From NCBI RefSeq assembly GCF_000703005.1, contig NZ_JNLH01000001.1:523501-587500 (forward strand): a stretch of DNA of 64,000 nucleotides. Reading direction: 5' to 3'. Source of the DNA: Pseudobutyrivibrio ruminis HUN009. GTDB taxonomy: Bacteria; Bacillota; Clostridia; Lachnospirales; Lachnospiraceae. Numbering within the stretch: the first letter of the stretch is position 1; each line of letters opens with the position of its first letter. Positions 1 through 6,870 of this stretch are shown here, one piece after another. Below the pieces are notes generated by a model that was not told the DNA's origin, did not search any database, and saw only the letters and a program-made list of their open reading frames with translations. The translations under genes were made by a program, and so were the position numbers.

Positions 1-859
1 GCCTCTGTGGATGCTTTTCGATTAATTGTTTTTGGATTTTCTTCATTACCAAAAATAATTTATGCACGTCATACGATATCGAATCCTTATATTCACTATA
101 GGCCTCACAAAATACATTGTACTCATCTTCCTCAAGCTCTACACCTCGTTTTTCTAATCCAAGACGCTGTATCTCCGCAAATTTTTTTGCTCGTTCATCA
201 GCTAATTCGCCACGAACACGTGTAGTTTCATTTCCATCTCTGCAACGCCATTTAAGGAAAACATCGGTAAAATTATATATATCCGCGACTGCTGAAAATT
301 CAGTCCAAAACCTATAGTCTTCCATCCCCAACATATTGTCATGAAAACATATTTTTTTATTCTCAAGCGTAGATTTCCTAAAAATCGTGGAGCTATTAGC
401 CATTGGACATTGAAATACTATATCAAGCCACAAATACTGTGGATTATTTATCATTTTTGCACAATCAGATATCTGATTGTCTCTAGAATCTATTGTTATA
501 ACATTACCACCTACAGCTCCTATTTCTGGATGATTTTCTAAATAACACACTTCTTTTTCAAAGCGATCTACTACAGTCAAATCATCGTTATCCATAAGCG
601 CTATATATTCACCTTTAGCGTTTGCCAATCCAATGTTTCTACTTTTGGCAATTCCTTGATTAGTTTTATTATTAATTATACGAATACGATTATCCTTAAT
701 TCTTCTCACAACATCCATTGTGTTATCTGTGGAACAATCATCAATTATTAAAAGTTCAAAATCAGTGTATGTCTGATTTAAGATACTATTTATAGTTTTT
801 TCTATAAATTTTTCAGCATTGTATGCTGGCATTATTACACTTACTTTTGGATTACTCAA
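1..859 (-). CDS. Family 2 glycosyltransferase, 3' end beyond window
   Basis: Predicted cytoplasmic GT-A glycosyltransferase that adds one sugar to a growing repeat unit; donor and acceptor unknown. The reading frame is open from a TTG at 857-859 to base 1 without a stop, so the C-terminus lies outside the window. The TTG is chosen because an exact GGAGGT site (867-872 region) sits 7 bases upstream and no ATG is available there. The N-terminus has the GT2 signature VSVIMPAYNAE, then LLIIDDCSTDNT, a QGIAKSRNIGL segment and the metal-binding acidic motif ALMDNDDL; a later MEDYRFW motif is typical of GT2 acceptor regions. It follows a terminator and is probably driven by the overlapping promoter at 937-966. 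Confidence 0.9.
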   Translation of the reverse strand, partial: MSNPKVSVIMPAYNAEKFIEKTINSILNQTYTDFELLIIDDCSTDNTMDVVRRIKDNRIRIINNKTNQGIAKSRNIGLANAKGEYIALMDNDDLTVVDRFEKEVCYLENHPEIGAVGGNVITIDSRDNQISDCAKMINNPQYLWLDIVFQCPMANSSTIFRKSTLENKKICFHDNMLGMEDYRFWTEFSAVADIYNFTDVFLKWRCRDGNETTRVRGELADERAKKFAEIQRLGLEKRGVELEEDEYNVFCEAYSEYKDSISYDVHKLFLVMKKIQKQLIEKHPQR

Positions 860-903
860 TTAATATACCTCCAAATTTAGAGCTTTATCTCCTTAATATC
901 TTG

Positions 904-935
904 AAAAAAGCTGTGCTCTAACGAGTCACAGCTTT
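904..935 (-). terminator. Rho-independent terminator ending the long operon
   Basis: A 9-bp perfect stem (AAAGCTGTG at 907-915 paired with CACAGCTTT at 927-935), extended inward by CTC/GAG around a short TAAC loop, is followed on the minus strand by a run of six T. It lies downstream of the stop at 1016 and before the start at 859, so it closes the transcript that contains the KDO cassette. Confidence 0.85.
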
Positions 936-936
936 C

Positions 937-966
937 ATTATACACTAAAGAAGTTGTATGTGCCAT
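937..966 (-). promoter_or_regulatory. Putative sigma-A promoter overlapping the terminator
   Basis: On the minus strand a perfect TATAAT (937-942) lies 18 bases downstream of ATGGCA (961-966, four of six matches to TTGACA). The predicted start site, about 929-931, falls inside the 5' arm of the terminator stem. A transcript starting here would lack part of that arm and should escape termination, whereas transcripts arriving from upstream would stop. It would serve the GT2 gene starting at 859. The -35 box is weak, so this is a prediction. Confidence 0.5.
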
Positions 967-1015
967 TTCTTAGGGATATTAAAAAACTGTTTTTGCATTT
1001 TTATGACTATTATCT

Positions 1016-2140
1016 CTATACAAATATTTTTCTATCTTTTTCGTCATATACCAAATCCACCACCCATTCAATCTGAATTGATTCCCTGTGATTTTTTTCA
1101 ATGCTTTTTTTTATAGATTCATAGTTTTTTTTACTTCTAACGCATATAACATAAATGTCTACTTTTTTTCTATATGTTTCCTCTAATGATCTTAGTTTAA
1201 TTCCATATCGTTTATTTATATTTTTATAATTAGCATCTGTCCATGCAACAATTTTGCACTTATTCTTAATATTTCTGTATAAACGCATTCCAGCCATTCC
1301 AGCTCCACATAAAACAATCCGCTTTTTATAAAGTCTGGAAAAATATCTATCCGTAAGTTCTTCTGGTATTTGCATGTCTCCTTGCCAATCCCCCGGTTCT
1401 TCCAGATAAATTCTATGTCCCCCTAATGTCAGTATATACTTTTTAAATGAACACTTAATTTCATCCCTTCGTGTAGTCGTATATGGCAGCCCATATCCTC
1501 CAGATATTCCTTCAAAGCAAATTTGTATCGGAAGCGAAACAACAGGAATGCTTTCATTTCTAATTATTTCAGGATACATGCTTTCAATTGAATTTGATTT
1601 TATATTAATTTTTTTATTATATGGACGTGAAAAATACTTTTTAAAAGTTTCAACATTCAGTGCAAAAAATCTTGTATCAACTTTCTCAAGAACATCTTTT
1701 CCAAATGTCACAAAATAGTTTCTTTTCGATGACACCAGGGAGACTACTTGATTGATATTCCTAATAATCAAACGTCCTGTTGTTTTTATAAAATAATCAT
1801 TTTCTTCTAAAAGCCTACTATTATTCATAGCAAAGTCCATAAGTTCAGCTTCACCAAATGATTTACCTATATCAACGGTACCTCCAATGTCACCAATAAA
1901 CGTTAACCATTCGAAATCTATATCTTTTTTTTTCGCTAAAGCCTTCACCTCATCTGGACACGGTTCTCCCGAATTTTCACAAAACAAAATTTTCTTTACA
2001 TTGCACTTTGTAATATAAAATCTCAAAGCATCAATATATTGTTGTCGCCTAATATTGTTATCCTTAACTGTTAAAAATGGTACATTATCGTTAGTGTTTA
2101 TTGTTCCTGTTAAAAACAAAACATAATCTTCTTTTTTCAT
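1016..2140 (-). CDS. Predicted glycosyltransferase-like protein with C-terminal Rossmann domain
   Basis: A 374-residue cytoplasmic protein of unproven activity. Residues 1 to about 265 resemble a GT-A-like family found in capsule clusters: FLTGTIN near the N-terminus, a KILFCENSG strand, a GKSFGEAELMDFA helix and a DYFIKTTGRLIIRN segment around the predicted active site. From about residue 272 there is a separate Rossmann-type unit with the nucleotide-binding loop VLCGAGMAG, then a strand ending in TDAN. The same small domain is found in three other proteins of this cluster (2164-3249, 6871-8145, 8185-10347). It is the last gene before the 904-935 terminator. The glycosyltransferase call rests on family resemblance only. 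Confidence 0.75.
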   Translation of the reverse strand: MKKEDYVLFLTGTINTNDNVPFLTVKDNNIRRQQYIDALRFYITKCNVKKILFCENSGEPCPDEVKALAKKKDIDFEWLTFIGDIGGTVDIGKSFGEAELMDFAMNNSRLLEENDYFIKTTGRLIIRNINQVVSLVSSKRNYFVTFGKDVLEKVDTRFFALNVETFKKYFSRPYNKKINIKSNSIESMYPEIIRNESIPVVSLPIQICFEGISGGYGLPYTTTRRDEIKCSFKKYILTLGGHRIYLEEPGDWQGDMQIPEELTDRYFSRLYKKRIVLCGAGMAGMRLYRNIKNKCKIVAWTDANYKNINKRYGIKLRSLEETYRKKVDIYVICVRSKKNYESIKKSIEKNHRESIQIEWVVDLVYDEKDRKIFV

Positions 2141-2163
2141 TATATAAAGACCTCGCCATCCCC

Positions 2164-3249
2164 CTACTCATCCTTCAACGAATTAACCCATGAACCCTCA
2201 AAATGATGTATTGTATACGTTCTTTCATCAATCATTGGTTTTGAGTTAGCCGTGGCTTTGCCACATAAAACTGGCGCAGGATAAATATATAACCCATCAA
2301 TACATTCAACTGCATTTTTGAAAATTAATCCTTTATTCAATAAATAATCAGTTTGTAAAGTCGGACATGGTTTTATTTGTTTACTGTTTATTTCTTTTCT
2401 CGATGAAAAATCAATATATTCATAATTATCATATTCATCTCTTAATTCACGAATAATACCTAATCCAGCGACTGCTCCAAATCCTAATCCTGTTGCCAAA
2501 CGCCCATCTGGCTGAAAACCCGCAAATCCTTCATGATACAAGAAATCGTCCAAATTTTTCACAACTTCAACATCTGTATCTAAATATATTCCACCGTGAT
2601 TGTAAATAATATCTAGCCTAGCATAATCAGAAACAAATCCCCACTTCCCAGCCTTATAAGCATCATACATATATTGATTTTTCTTAAAATCATAGTTTGA
2701 CTCATTCCACTCTATTATTTCATAGTCAGGACAGTATTTTCTCCATGATGCCATCCATTCTCTATATTTTTCTGGCAATGTCTTTCCGCCAAACCAACAA
2801 TAATGAATAACTTTCGGAATAAGAGGCTCCTTAGTCACTCGAATATTATTTGGAATAATCGCTGTATGCATTCTATTTTCAAATAAAATGTTTTTTAAAT
2901 TTTGATATAAAATCACATCAAAATCTATATCATTAAATATCCTCATTAACTGTTCAATAATTGGTTCCGGTGTGAGATTTGTAATAATAATTGTATCAAT
3001 ATTTAGTATATCTCGTTCCAAATATTTTGGCGATTGTATTATAATATTTCTACCAGTAGTAATCGATAACACCTGTCCCCACTTTGCAGAGTTGTTATCT
3101 AATATATAATTCACTCTGTCTACAATTAATTCATCCTTGTACCATTCAAAAAAGTTTTGTGCTGCTCTACCGGCACCAAAACAAACTATTCTTTTTTCTT
3201 TCAAATATTCATTTAATTCGCTATAGTCTCTAAATTGTACGATTTTCAA
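2164..3249 (-). CDS. GT32-type (DXD sugar-binding) glycosyltransferase with N-terminal Rossmann domain
   Basis: Two-domain protein of 361 residues. Residues 18-110 form a Rossmann-like unit with VCFGAGRAA (22-30) and LDNNSAKWG (50-58). Residues 147 onward are a Gly_transf_sug / OCH1-like catalytic domain: VIHYCWFGG (147-155), SDYARLDIIYNHGGIYLDTD (207-226) containing the DTD metal motif, and a late histidine-rich IHHFEGSW. GT32 enzymes transfer hexoses from nucleotide sugars to oligosaccharide acceptors; the exact linkage cannot be read. It starts at ATG 3249 and is 23 bases from the next gene, consistent with one operon. The domain order is the reverse of that in the 1016-2140 product. Confidence 0.88.
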   Translation of the reverse strand: MKIVQFRDYSELNEYLKEKRIVCFGAGRAAQNFFEWYKDELIVDRVNYILDNNSAKWGQVLSITTGRNIIIQSPKYLERDILNIDTIIITNLTPEPIIEQLMRIFNDIDFDVILYQNLKNILFENRMHTAIIPNNIRVTKEPLIPKVIHYCWFGGKTLPEKYREWMASWRKYCPDYEIIEWNESNYDFKKNQYMYDAYKAGKWGFVSDYARLDIIYNHGGIYLDTDVEVVKNLDDFLYHEGFAGFQPDGRLATGLGFGAVAGLGIIRELRDEYDNYEYIDFSSRKEINSKQIKPCPTLQTDYLLNKGLIFKNAVECIDGLYIYPAPVLCGKATANSKPMIDERTYTIHHFEGSWVNSLKDE

Positions 3250-3268
3250 GTTTGTAAAACCTTTCCTC

Positions 3269-3559
3269 TCACAGTTCTATCTTTATGTCACCAAAAATAT
3301 CTTTTCTTTTAACTTGCACTGGAATTGCCGCCAACATACAAGTATCAACTTCATGCTCTATGTTAACTACACTAAGTGCAACAACATAATTATTTGCACA
3401 TGTAGTTACGTCAAATACTCCAAGATTTTCTGGTTCCATTAACAAAACTCTATTTGCAAATAAATTATCATCCCATTCGTTATTCCATAATGCCCCCTCT
3501 GGAGCATCAATAAAAACATTTCCATTAAATATACTATCTACCCCGATTCTCACATACAT
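3269..3559 (-). CDS. Hypothetical 96-residue protein
   Basis: I do not recognise this family. The predicted protein is acidic and beta-strand-rich, with no signal peptide or membrane segment. Motifs seen are DAPEGALWNNEWDDN near residues 18-32 and IPVQVKRKD near the C-terminus. The ATG at 3557-3559 has no Shine-Dalgarno-like sequence upstream (the preceding minus-strand bases are CCCTCCCTGAAAAA), and 69 untranslated bases separate it from the previous gene. Translation may depend on coupling, or the start may be misplaced. It lies between kdsD and the GT32 gene, so a role in the KDO-containing polymer is only positional inference. Confidence 0.5.
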   Translation of the reverse strand: MYVRIGVDSIFNGNVFIDAPEGALWNNEWDDNLFANRVLLMEPENLGVFDVTTCANNYVVALSVVNIEHEVDTCMLAAIPVQVKRKDIFGDIKIEL

Positions 3560-3628
3560 TTTTTCAGGGAGGGGAGTATACTAGTAGTGCCAAGAATACT
3601 ATCTCTCTATTAATACATTTTTCCGTTC

Positions 3629-3820
3629 CTATATGAAGTTGACAATTCTTTTACCATTTAACTTAATAGTTAAAACATCCTCCCCTTCAAAGACATTCAA
3701 TTCCAGTTTATTTCCTTCAACATAGTCAATAAATACAACCTTAATTCTTTGAACATTGGCTTTCTCACAAAATTCTTCGTTATCAGTAACCAACCTATTT
3801 TTTGACTTTCTTAGAAACAA
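3629..3820 (-). CDS. Hypothetical 63-residue protein
   Basis: Small unrecognised open frame directly after kdsD (11-base gap). It would start at TTG 3818-3820, but the only good ribosome site (AGGAG, 3821-3825) touches that TTG with no spacer, so the start is doubtful. An in-frame TTG at codon 10 is an alternative but has no better site. The sequence looks like a genuine soluble protein: VQRIKVVFIDYVEGNKLEL then EGEDVLTIKLNGKRI, an alternating strand pattern. It is in the same reading frame as the 3269-3559 gene, but three in-frame stops lie between them, so it is not a simple split gene. Confidence 0.4.
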   Translation of the reverse strand: MFLRKSKNRLVTDNEEFCEKANVQRIKVVFIDYVEGNKLELNVFEGEDVLTIKLNGKRIVNFI

Positions 3821-3831
3821 CTCCTAATAAA

Positions 3832-4812
3832 TCAAAGTGTTATTCCCTCCCTAATAATCATCTGCCATGTCAGCATTCCAACCAATCTTTTTTTTCCGTC
3901 TACAACAGGATAGTTGTTCAGATGATTCTCCTTTAATCTCGACAAAGCATCCACTGCAAGCAAATCTGAAGTAATACTTTTGGGATTAACCGTCATTACC
4001 TCGTCTATAATACCGTTATAGAGATCGATTTTTTTTTCGATTGCTCTCCTTAAATCTCCATCCGTTAATAGTCCTTTTAAAATCTTATCCTCATCAACAA
4101 TAGCGACTACTCCAAGTCCCTTTTTACTCATTTCCATTATAGCTTCTGTTATAGAACATCCTTCAAACACAAATGGAATATTTTTTCCTTTTGCCATTAA
4201 ATGCTTAACCCTTGTAAGAACCTTCTTTCCAAGAGTTCCTGCTGGATGACGAAGTCCAAAGTCACTTTTCGTAAAACCTCTTTCTTCAGATGCAACAACA
4301 GCCAACGCATCTCCTAAAACTAACGTAGCAGTTGTACTCGATGTTGGAGCCAAATCCAATGCACACGCTTCATGTGGTACATCTAGAATAAAAGTTACGT
4401 CGCATTCTCTTGCAAGTGTCGATTTCTCATTTCCAGTTAAGGCAATCGTCTTTGCCCCAATTACCTTAATACTTGGTAAAATACTAACTACTTCAGTAGA
4501 TTCTCCACTATGGCTTATTAAAATCAAAACATCTTTTGCATCAACCATTCCAAGATCACCATGCATAGCCTCACCCGGATGTAAGAAGAATGACGGTATT
4601 CCCAAGCTAGCAAAAGTAGCAGAAATTTTCCGTCCTATATGGCCAGATTTTCCCATTCCACACAAGATAACCTTTCCCTTGCAACCTCGAATAGCATCTT
4701 CTACATTATTAAATGCATCATTTTGACTTAAAGACGTCTTTACTCTTTTCAAAGTATTAATCTCTTCATCAAACACTTGCTCTGCATTTATTATTCTTAA
4801 TTGTTTTGACAT
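3832..4812 (-). CDS. kdsD: Arabinose-5-phosphate isomerase (KDO pathway step 1)
   Basis: Cytoplasmic enzyme converting D-ribulose-5-phosphate to D-arabinose-5-phosphate, the precursor of 3-deoxy-D-manno-octulosonate (KDO). The 326-residue length and architecture match KdsD/KpsF: an SIS domain with GMGKSGH (52-58), HPGEAMHGDLGM (78-89), SHSGES (100-105) and APTSSTTATLVLGDALAV, then the linker FGLRHPAGTLGKK, then two CBS domains from about residue 205 to the end (LLTDGDLRR in the first, NYPVVDG in the second). It overlaps the end of kdsA by 16 bases, showing translational coupling. CBS domains suggest allosteric control, but the ligand is unknown. Confidence 0.95.
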   Translation of the reverse strand: MSKQLRIINAEQVFDEEINTLKRVKTSLSQNDAFNNVEDAIRGCKGKVILCGMGKSGHIGRKISATFASLGIPSFFLHPGEAMHGDLGMVDAKDVLILISHSGESTEVVSILPSIKVIGAKTIALTGNEKSTLARECDVTFILDVPHEACALDLAPTSSTTATLVLGDALAVVASEERGFTKSDFGLRHPAGTLGKKVLTRVKHLMAKGKNIPFVFEGCSITEAIMEMSKKGLGVVAIVDEDKILKGLLTDGDLRRAIEKKIDLYNGIIDEVMTVNPKSITSDLLAVDALSRLKENHLNNYPVVDGKKRLVGMLTWQMIIREGITL

Positions 4813-5600
4813 TCAATAATCTCCCTAATTGCTATACATTGACTTAATAAAGCAGGTATATCATTTATATTAATCATGTTAGGTCCATCAGACAATGCTT
4901 TGGAAGGATCTACATGTGTCTCCATAAACAAACCATCTGCCCCCGCTGCAACAGCTGCTTTAGCTAAATACGGAATATAATCTCTATTACCAGATGTAGA
5001 TGTTCCATTTCCTCCAGGTTTTTGAACACTATGTGTAGCATCAAAAATAACTGGGCATCCATTTTTATGCATTTCCATTATTGATGTCATATCCACAACC
5101 AACTGGTTATATCCATGAGTTGTTCCGCGTTCACACAGCATTATTTTATCATTTCCTGAATCTCGTACTTTTTTTACAACGTTCGACATGTCCCATGGGG
5201 CTAGAAATTGCGCCTTCTTAATATTCAGTAATTTACCAGTCTTTGCTGCTGCCACAAGTAAATCTGTTTGCCTACACAAAAAAGCCGGTATCTGAAGTAT
5301 ATCACACACTTCTGCTGCCAGTGCTGCTTGGTATGGTTCATGTATATCCGTTACAATTTTAAAACTGTAATCCTCTTTTATTCTCTTAAGAATATTTAAC
5401 CCCTCTTCGATACCAGGTCCTCTAAATGAATTAATACTTGTTCTATTTGCTTTATCGAAAGATGCTTTAAAATAGAAATCGACTGCCCCCGATTTGATAA
5501 ATGGTTCCAATTCTAATTTTAGCTTTTCTGCAATTATTCTAGTAATATCCTCTGACTCTATAACGCAGGGACCTGATATAACAATAAATTTATTATTCAT
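4797..5600 (-). CDS. kdsA: 3-deoxy-8-phosphooctulonate synthase, metal-dependent type
   Basis: Condenses phosphoenolpyruvate with arabinose-5-phosphate to give KDO-8-phosphate. A start at ATG 5600 is preferred over the TTG six bases upstream, because GAGGAAG then lies about 9 bases away; this gives 267 residues. Family motifs are complete: FIVISGPCVIES, YFKASFDKANRTS, FRGPGIEEG, DIHEPYQA, IPAFLCRQTDL, KAQFLAPWDM, CERGTTHGYN, FDATHSVQKPGG and FMETHVDP. Cys12 within GPC, plus the later His, Glu (FMETH) and Asp (LSDGP), match the four metal ligands of Aquifex-type KdsA, so it should be the metal-dependent class, unlike E. coli KdsA, which has Asn at that position. It overlaps kdsB by 8 bases. 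Confidence 0.95.
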   Translation of the reverse strand: MNNKFIVISGPCVIESEDITRIIAEKLKLELEPFIKSGAVDFYFKASFDKANRTSINSFRGPGIEEGLNILKRIKEDYSFKIVTDIHEPYQAALAAEVCDILQIPAFLCRQTDLLVAAAKTGKLLNIKKAQFLAPWDMSNVVKKVRDSGNDKIMLCERGTTHGYNQLVVDMTSIMEMHKNGCPVIFDATHSVQKPGGNGTSTSGNRDYIPYLAKAAVAAGADGLFMETHVDPSKALSDGPNMININDIPALLSQCIAIREIIECQNN

Positions 5601-6315
5601 TTGCAAGTTCTTCCTCTACTATTTTGATATGTTCTGGCAAGTCCACTCCAACACTCTCATATTGTGTTTCTTTCACTCTGATTTTATATCCATTTTCTAA
5701 AACTCTAAGCTGCTCTAATTTTTCGGTACGTTCAAGAAACGATTCCGGCATAGACACATATTTTTCTAAAAAAGATTTTGTATATCCATATATACCTATA
5801 TGCTTATAATATGTAGTTTTCATATTTTCTCTATTAAACGGGATAGTATATCTAGAAAAATAAATAGCATCATCATTACAATCAGTTATAACTTTAACAA
5901 CGTTTGTGGCTTCTATCTCTCTCTGTAATTCAATTCTTTTCTTTAGCGTAGCCATGTATACACTTTCATCGGAAAATGCATTAACAAGATCCATTATCAT
6001 TTCCTTTTTTATAAGTGGTTCATCTCCCTGAACATTAATAATAATGTCAGCATCAATATTCTTTACTGCCTCAAAAACGCGTTCCGTTCCACATGTACAC
6101 TCTCCAGTCATTACTGCAATTCCGCCAAACGATTCCACCTCATCTTTTATTCTATCATCATCTGTCGCAACAATAACTTGCTCAAAACACTCAACACATT
6201 TTACTCTCTCGTACACTCTGTGTATCATTGTTTTCCCCGTTATAACCGCTAAAGGCTTTCCTGGGAATCTACTAGACTCATATCTTGCAGGTATAACTGC
6301 TACTATTTTTTTCAT
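5593..6315 (-). CDS. kdsB: CMP-KDO synthetase (3-deoxy-manno-octulosonate cytidylyltransferase)
   Basis: Activates KDO with CTP to give CMP-KDO, the donor for KDO transferases. The 240 residues match KdsB length. Diagnostic motifs are VIPARYESSRFPGKPLA at the N-terminus, VIVATDDDRI, GTERV (the family's T-S/G-T-x-R region), NVQGDEPLI and a YYKHIGIYGY motif before the C-terminal helix. The start ATG at 6315 has GAGG about 7 bases upstream. kdsB, kdsA and kdsD run in that transcriptional order with overlapping ends, so they are co-translated. A separate KDO-8-phosphate phosphatase (KdsC) is not recognisable next to them. Confidence 0.96.
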   Translation of the reverse strand: MKKIVAVIPARYESSRFPGKPLAVITGKTMIHRVYERVKCVECFEQVIVATDDDRIKDEVESFGGIAVMTGECTCGTERVFEAVKNIDADIIINVQGDEPLIKKEMIMDLVNAFSDESVYMATLKKRIELQREIEATNVVKVITDCNDDAIYFSRYTIPFNRENMKTTYYKHIGIYGYTKSFLEKYVSMPESFLERTEKLEQLRVLENGYKIRVKETQYESVGVDLPEHIKIVEEELANE

Positions 6316-6376
6316 ACATAAACCTCACATTATGTTTATTTATTCTATTGCATAACCAAACAAATATTAAAACTTA

Positions 6377-6832
6377 CTATAATACGCGTTCTATTAGTTC
6401 TCTTGGAATTTTAACTACGGCTTTTTTTACATATTCCGAATTTCCATTAATATTAAGACATGGCATATGTAATATATCCGTCGGGATAATCAATCCCTGT
6501 CCTGCCATCAATATATTCTTTTTGCCTGGTATTGTATTATTATAAAATGCAATATCACGGTTCTCATCATATGGCATACTACATTCATCACCCTGTTTTT
6601 CTTTTGTTTCTATAGTTTCCCGACCATAAATTATATATTGATAATCATAATATTTTTTGTGTACTTCATATTTTCTATTTTCCCTATCAGATGTTCTATA
6701 TTCTTCAATATTTATGTATATGCCATCCTCAAAATCAAATCTACCCGTGTCCCGACCTTGAATATTATCAAGGAAAAAATCGCATACGTTTTTTGATAAC
6801 TTATTTATCATTGACAAATCTATATTCTTCAT
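6377..6832 (-). CDS. YhcH/YjgK/YiaL (DUF386) family protein, possible sugar-acid anomerase
   Basis: A 151-residue cupin-like protein of the family that includes E. coli NanQ (YhcH), a sialic-acid anomerase, and EbgC. Motifs supporting this are YEVHKKYYDYQYIIYG (family form: E-x-H-x-x-Y-x-D-I-Q-Y), a central acidic turn, and a LIIPTDILHMPCLN strand with the second conserved His. It lies 61 bases upstream of kdsB within the KDO cassette. KdsB uses the scarce beta-pyranose form of KDO, so an anomerase here makes chemical sense. That specific role is my inference; the family call is firm. Confidence 0.88.
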   Translation of the reverse strand: MKNIDLSMINKLSKNVCDFFLDNIQGRDTGRFDFEDGIYINIEEYRTSDRENRKYEVHKKYYDYQYIIYGRETIETKEKQGDECSMPYDENRDIAFYNNTIPGKKNILMAGQGLIIPTDILHMPCLNINGNSEYVKKAVVKIPRELIERVL

Positions 6833-6870
6833 AATAATTTCCTAATTTTATCAAATAAAAACAAACTTAA

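Noticed and set aside
3565..3610. GTAT/ATAC repeats in the gap before the 96-residue gene as a hairpin
   Set aside because: Arms are short with a long loop and there is no T-run on the minus strand; not a convincing terminator.
3269..3820. The two small frames, in the same reading frame, as halves of one broken gene
   Set aside because: Three in-frame stops lie between them (the stop at 3629-3631 and two more before 3560) and the joining translation is not protein-like, so a single point mutation cannot explain it.
5593..6315. kdsB as a NeuA-type sialic acid gene
   Set aside because: The N-terminal ARYESSRFPGKPL and NVQGDEP motifs are KdsB-specific, and kdsA and kdsD are adjacent.
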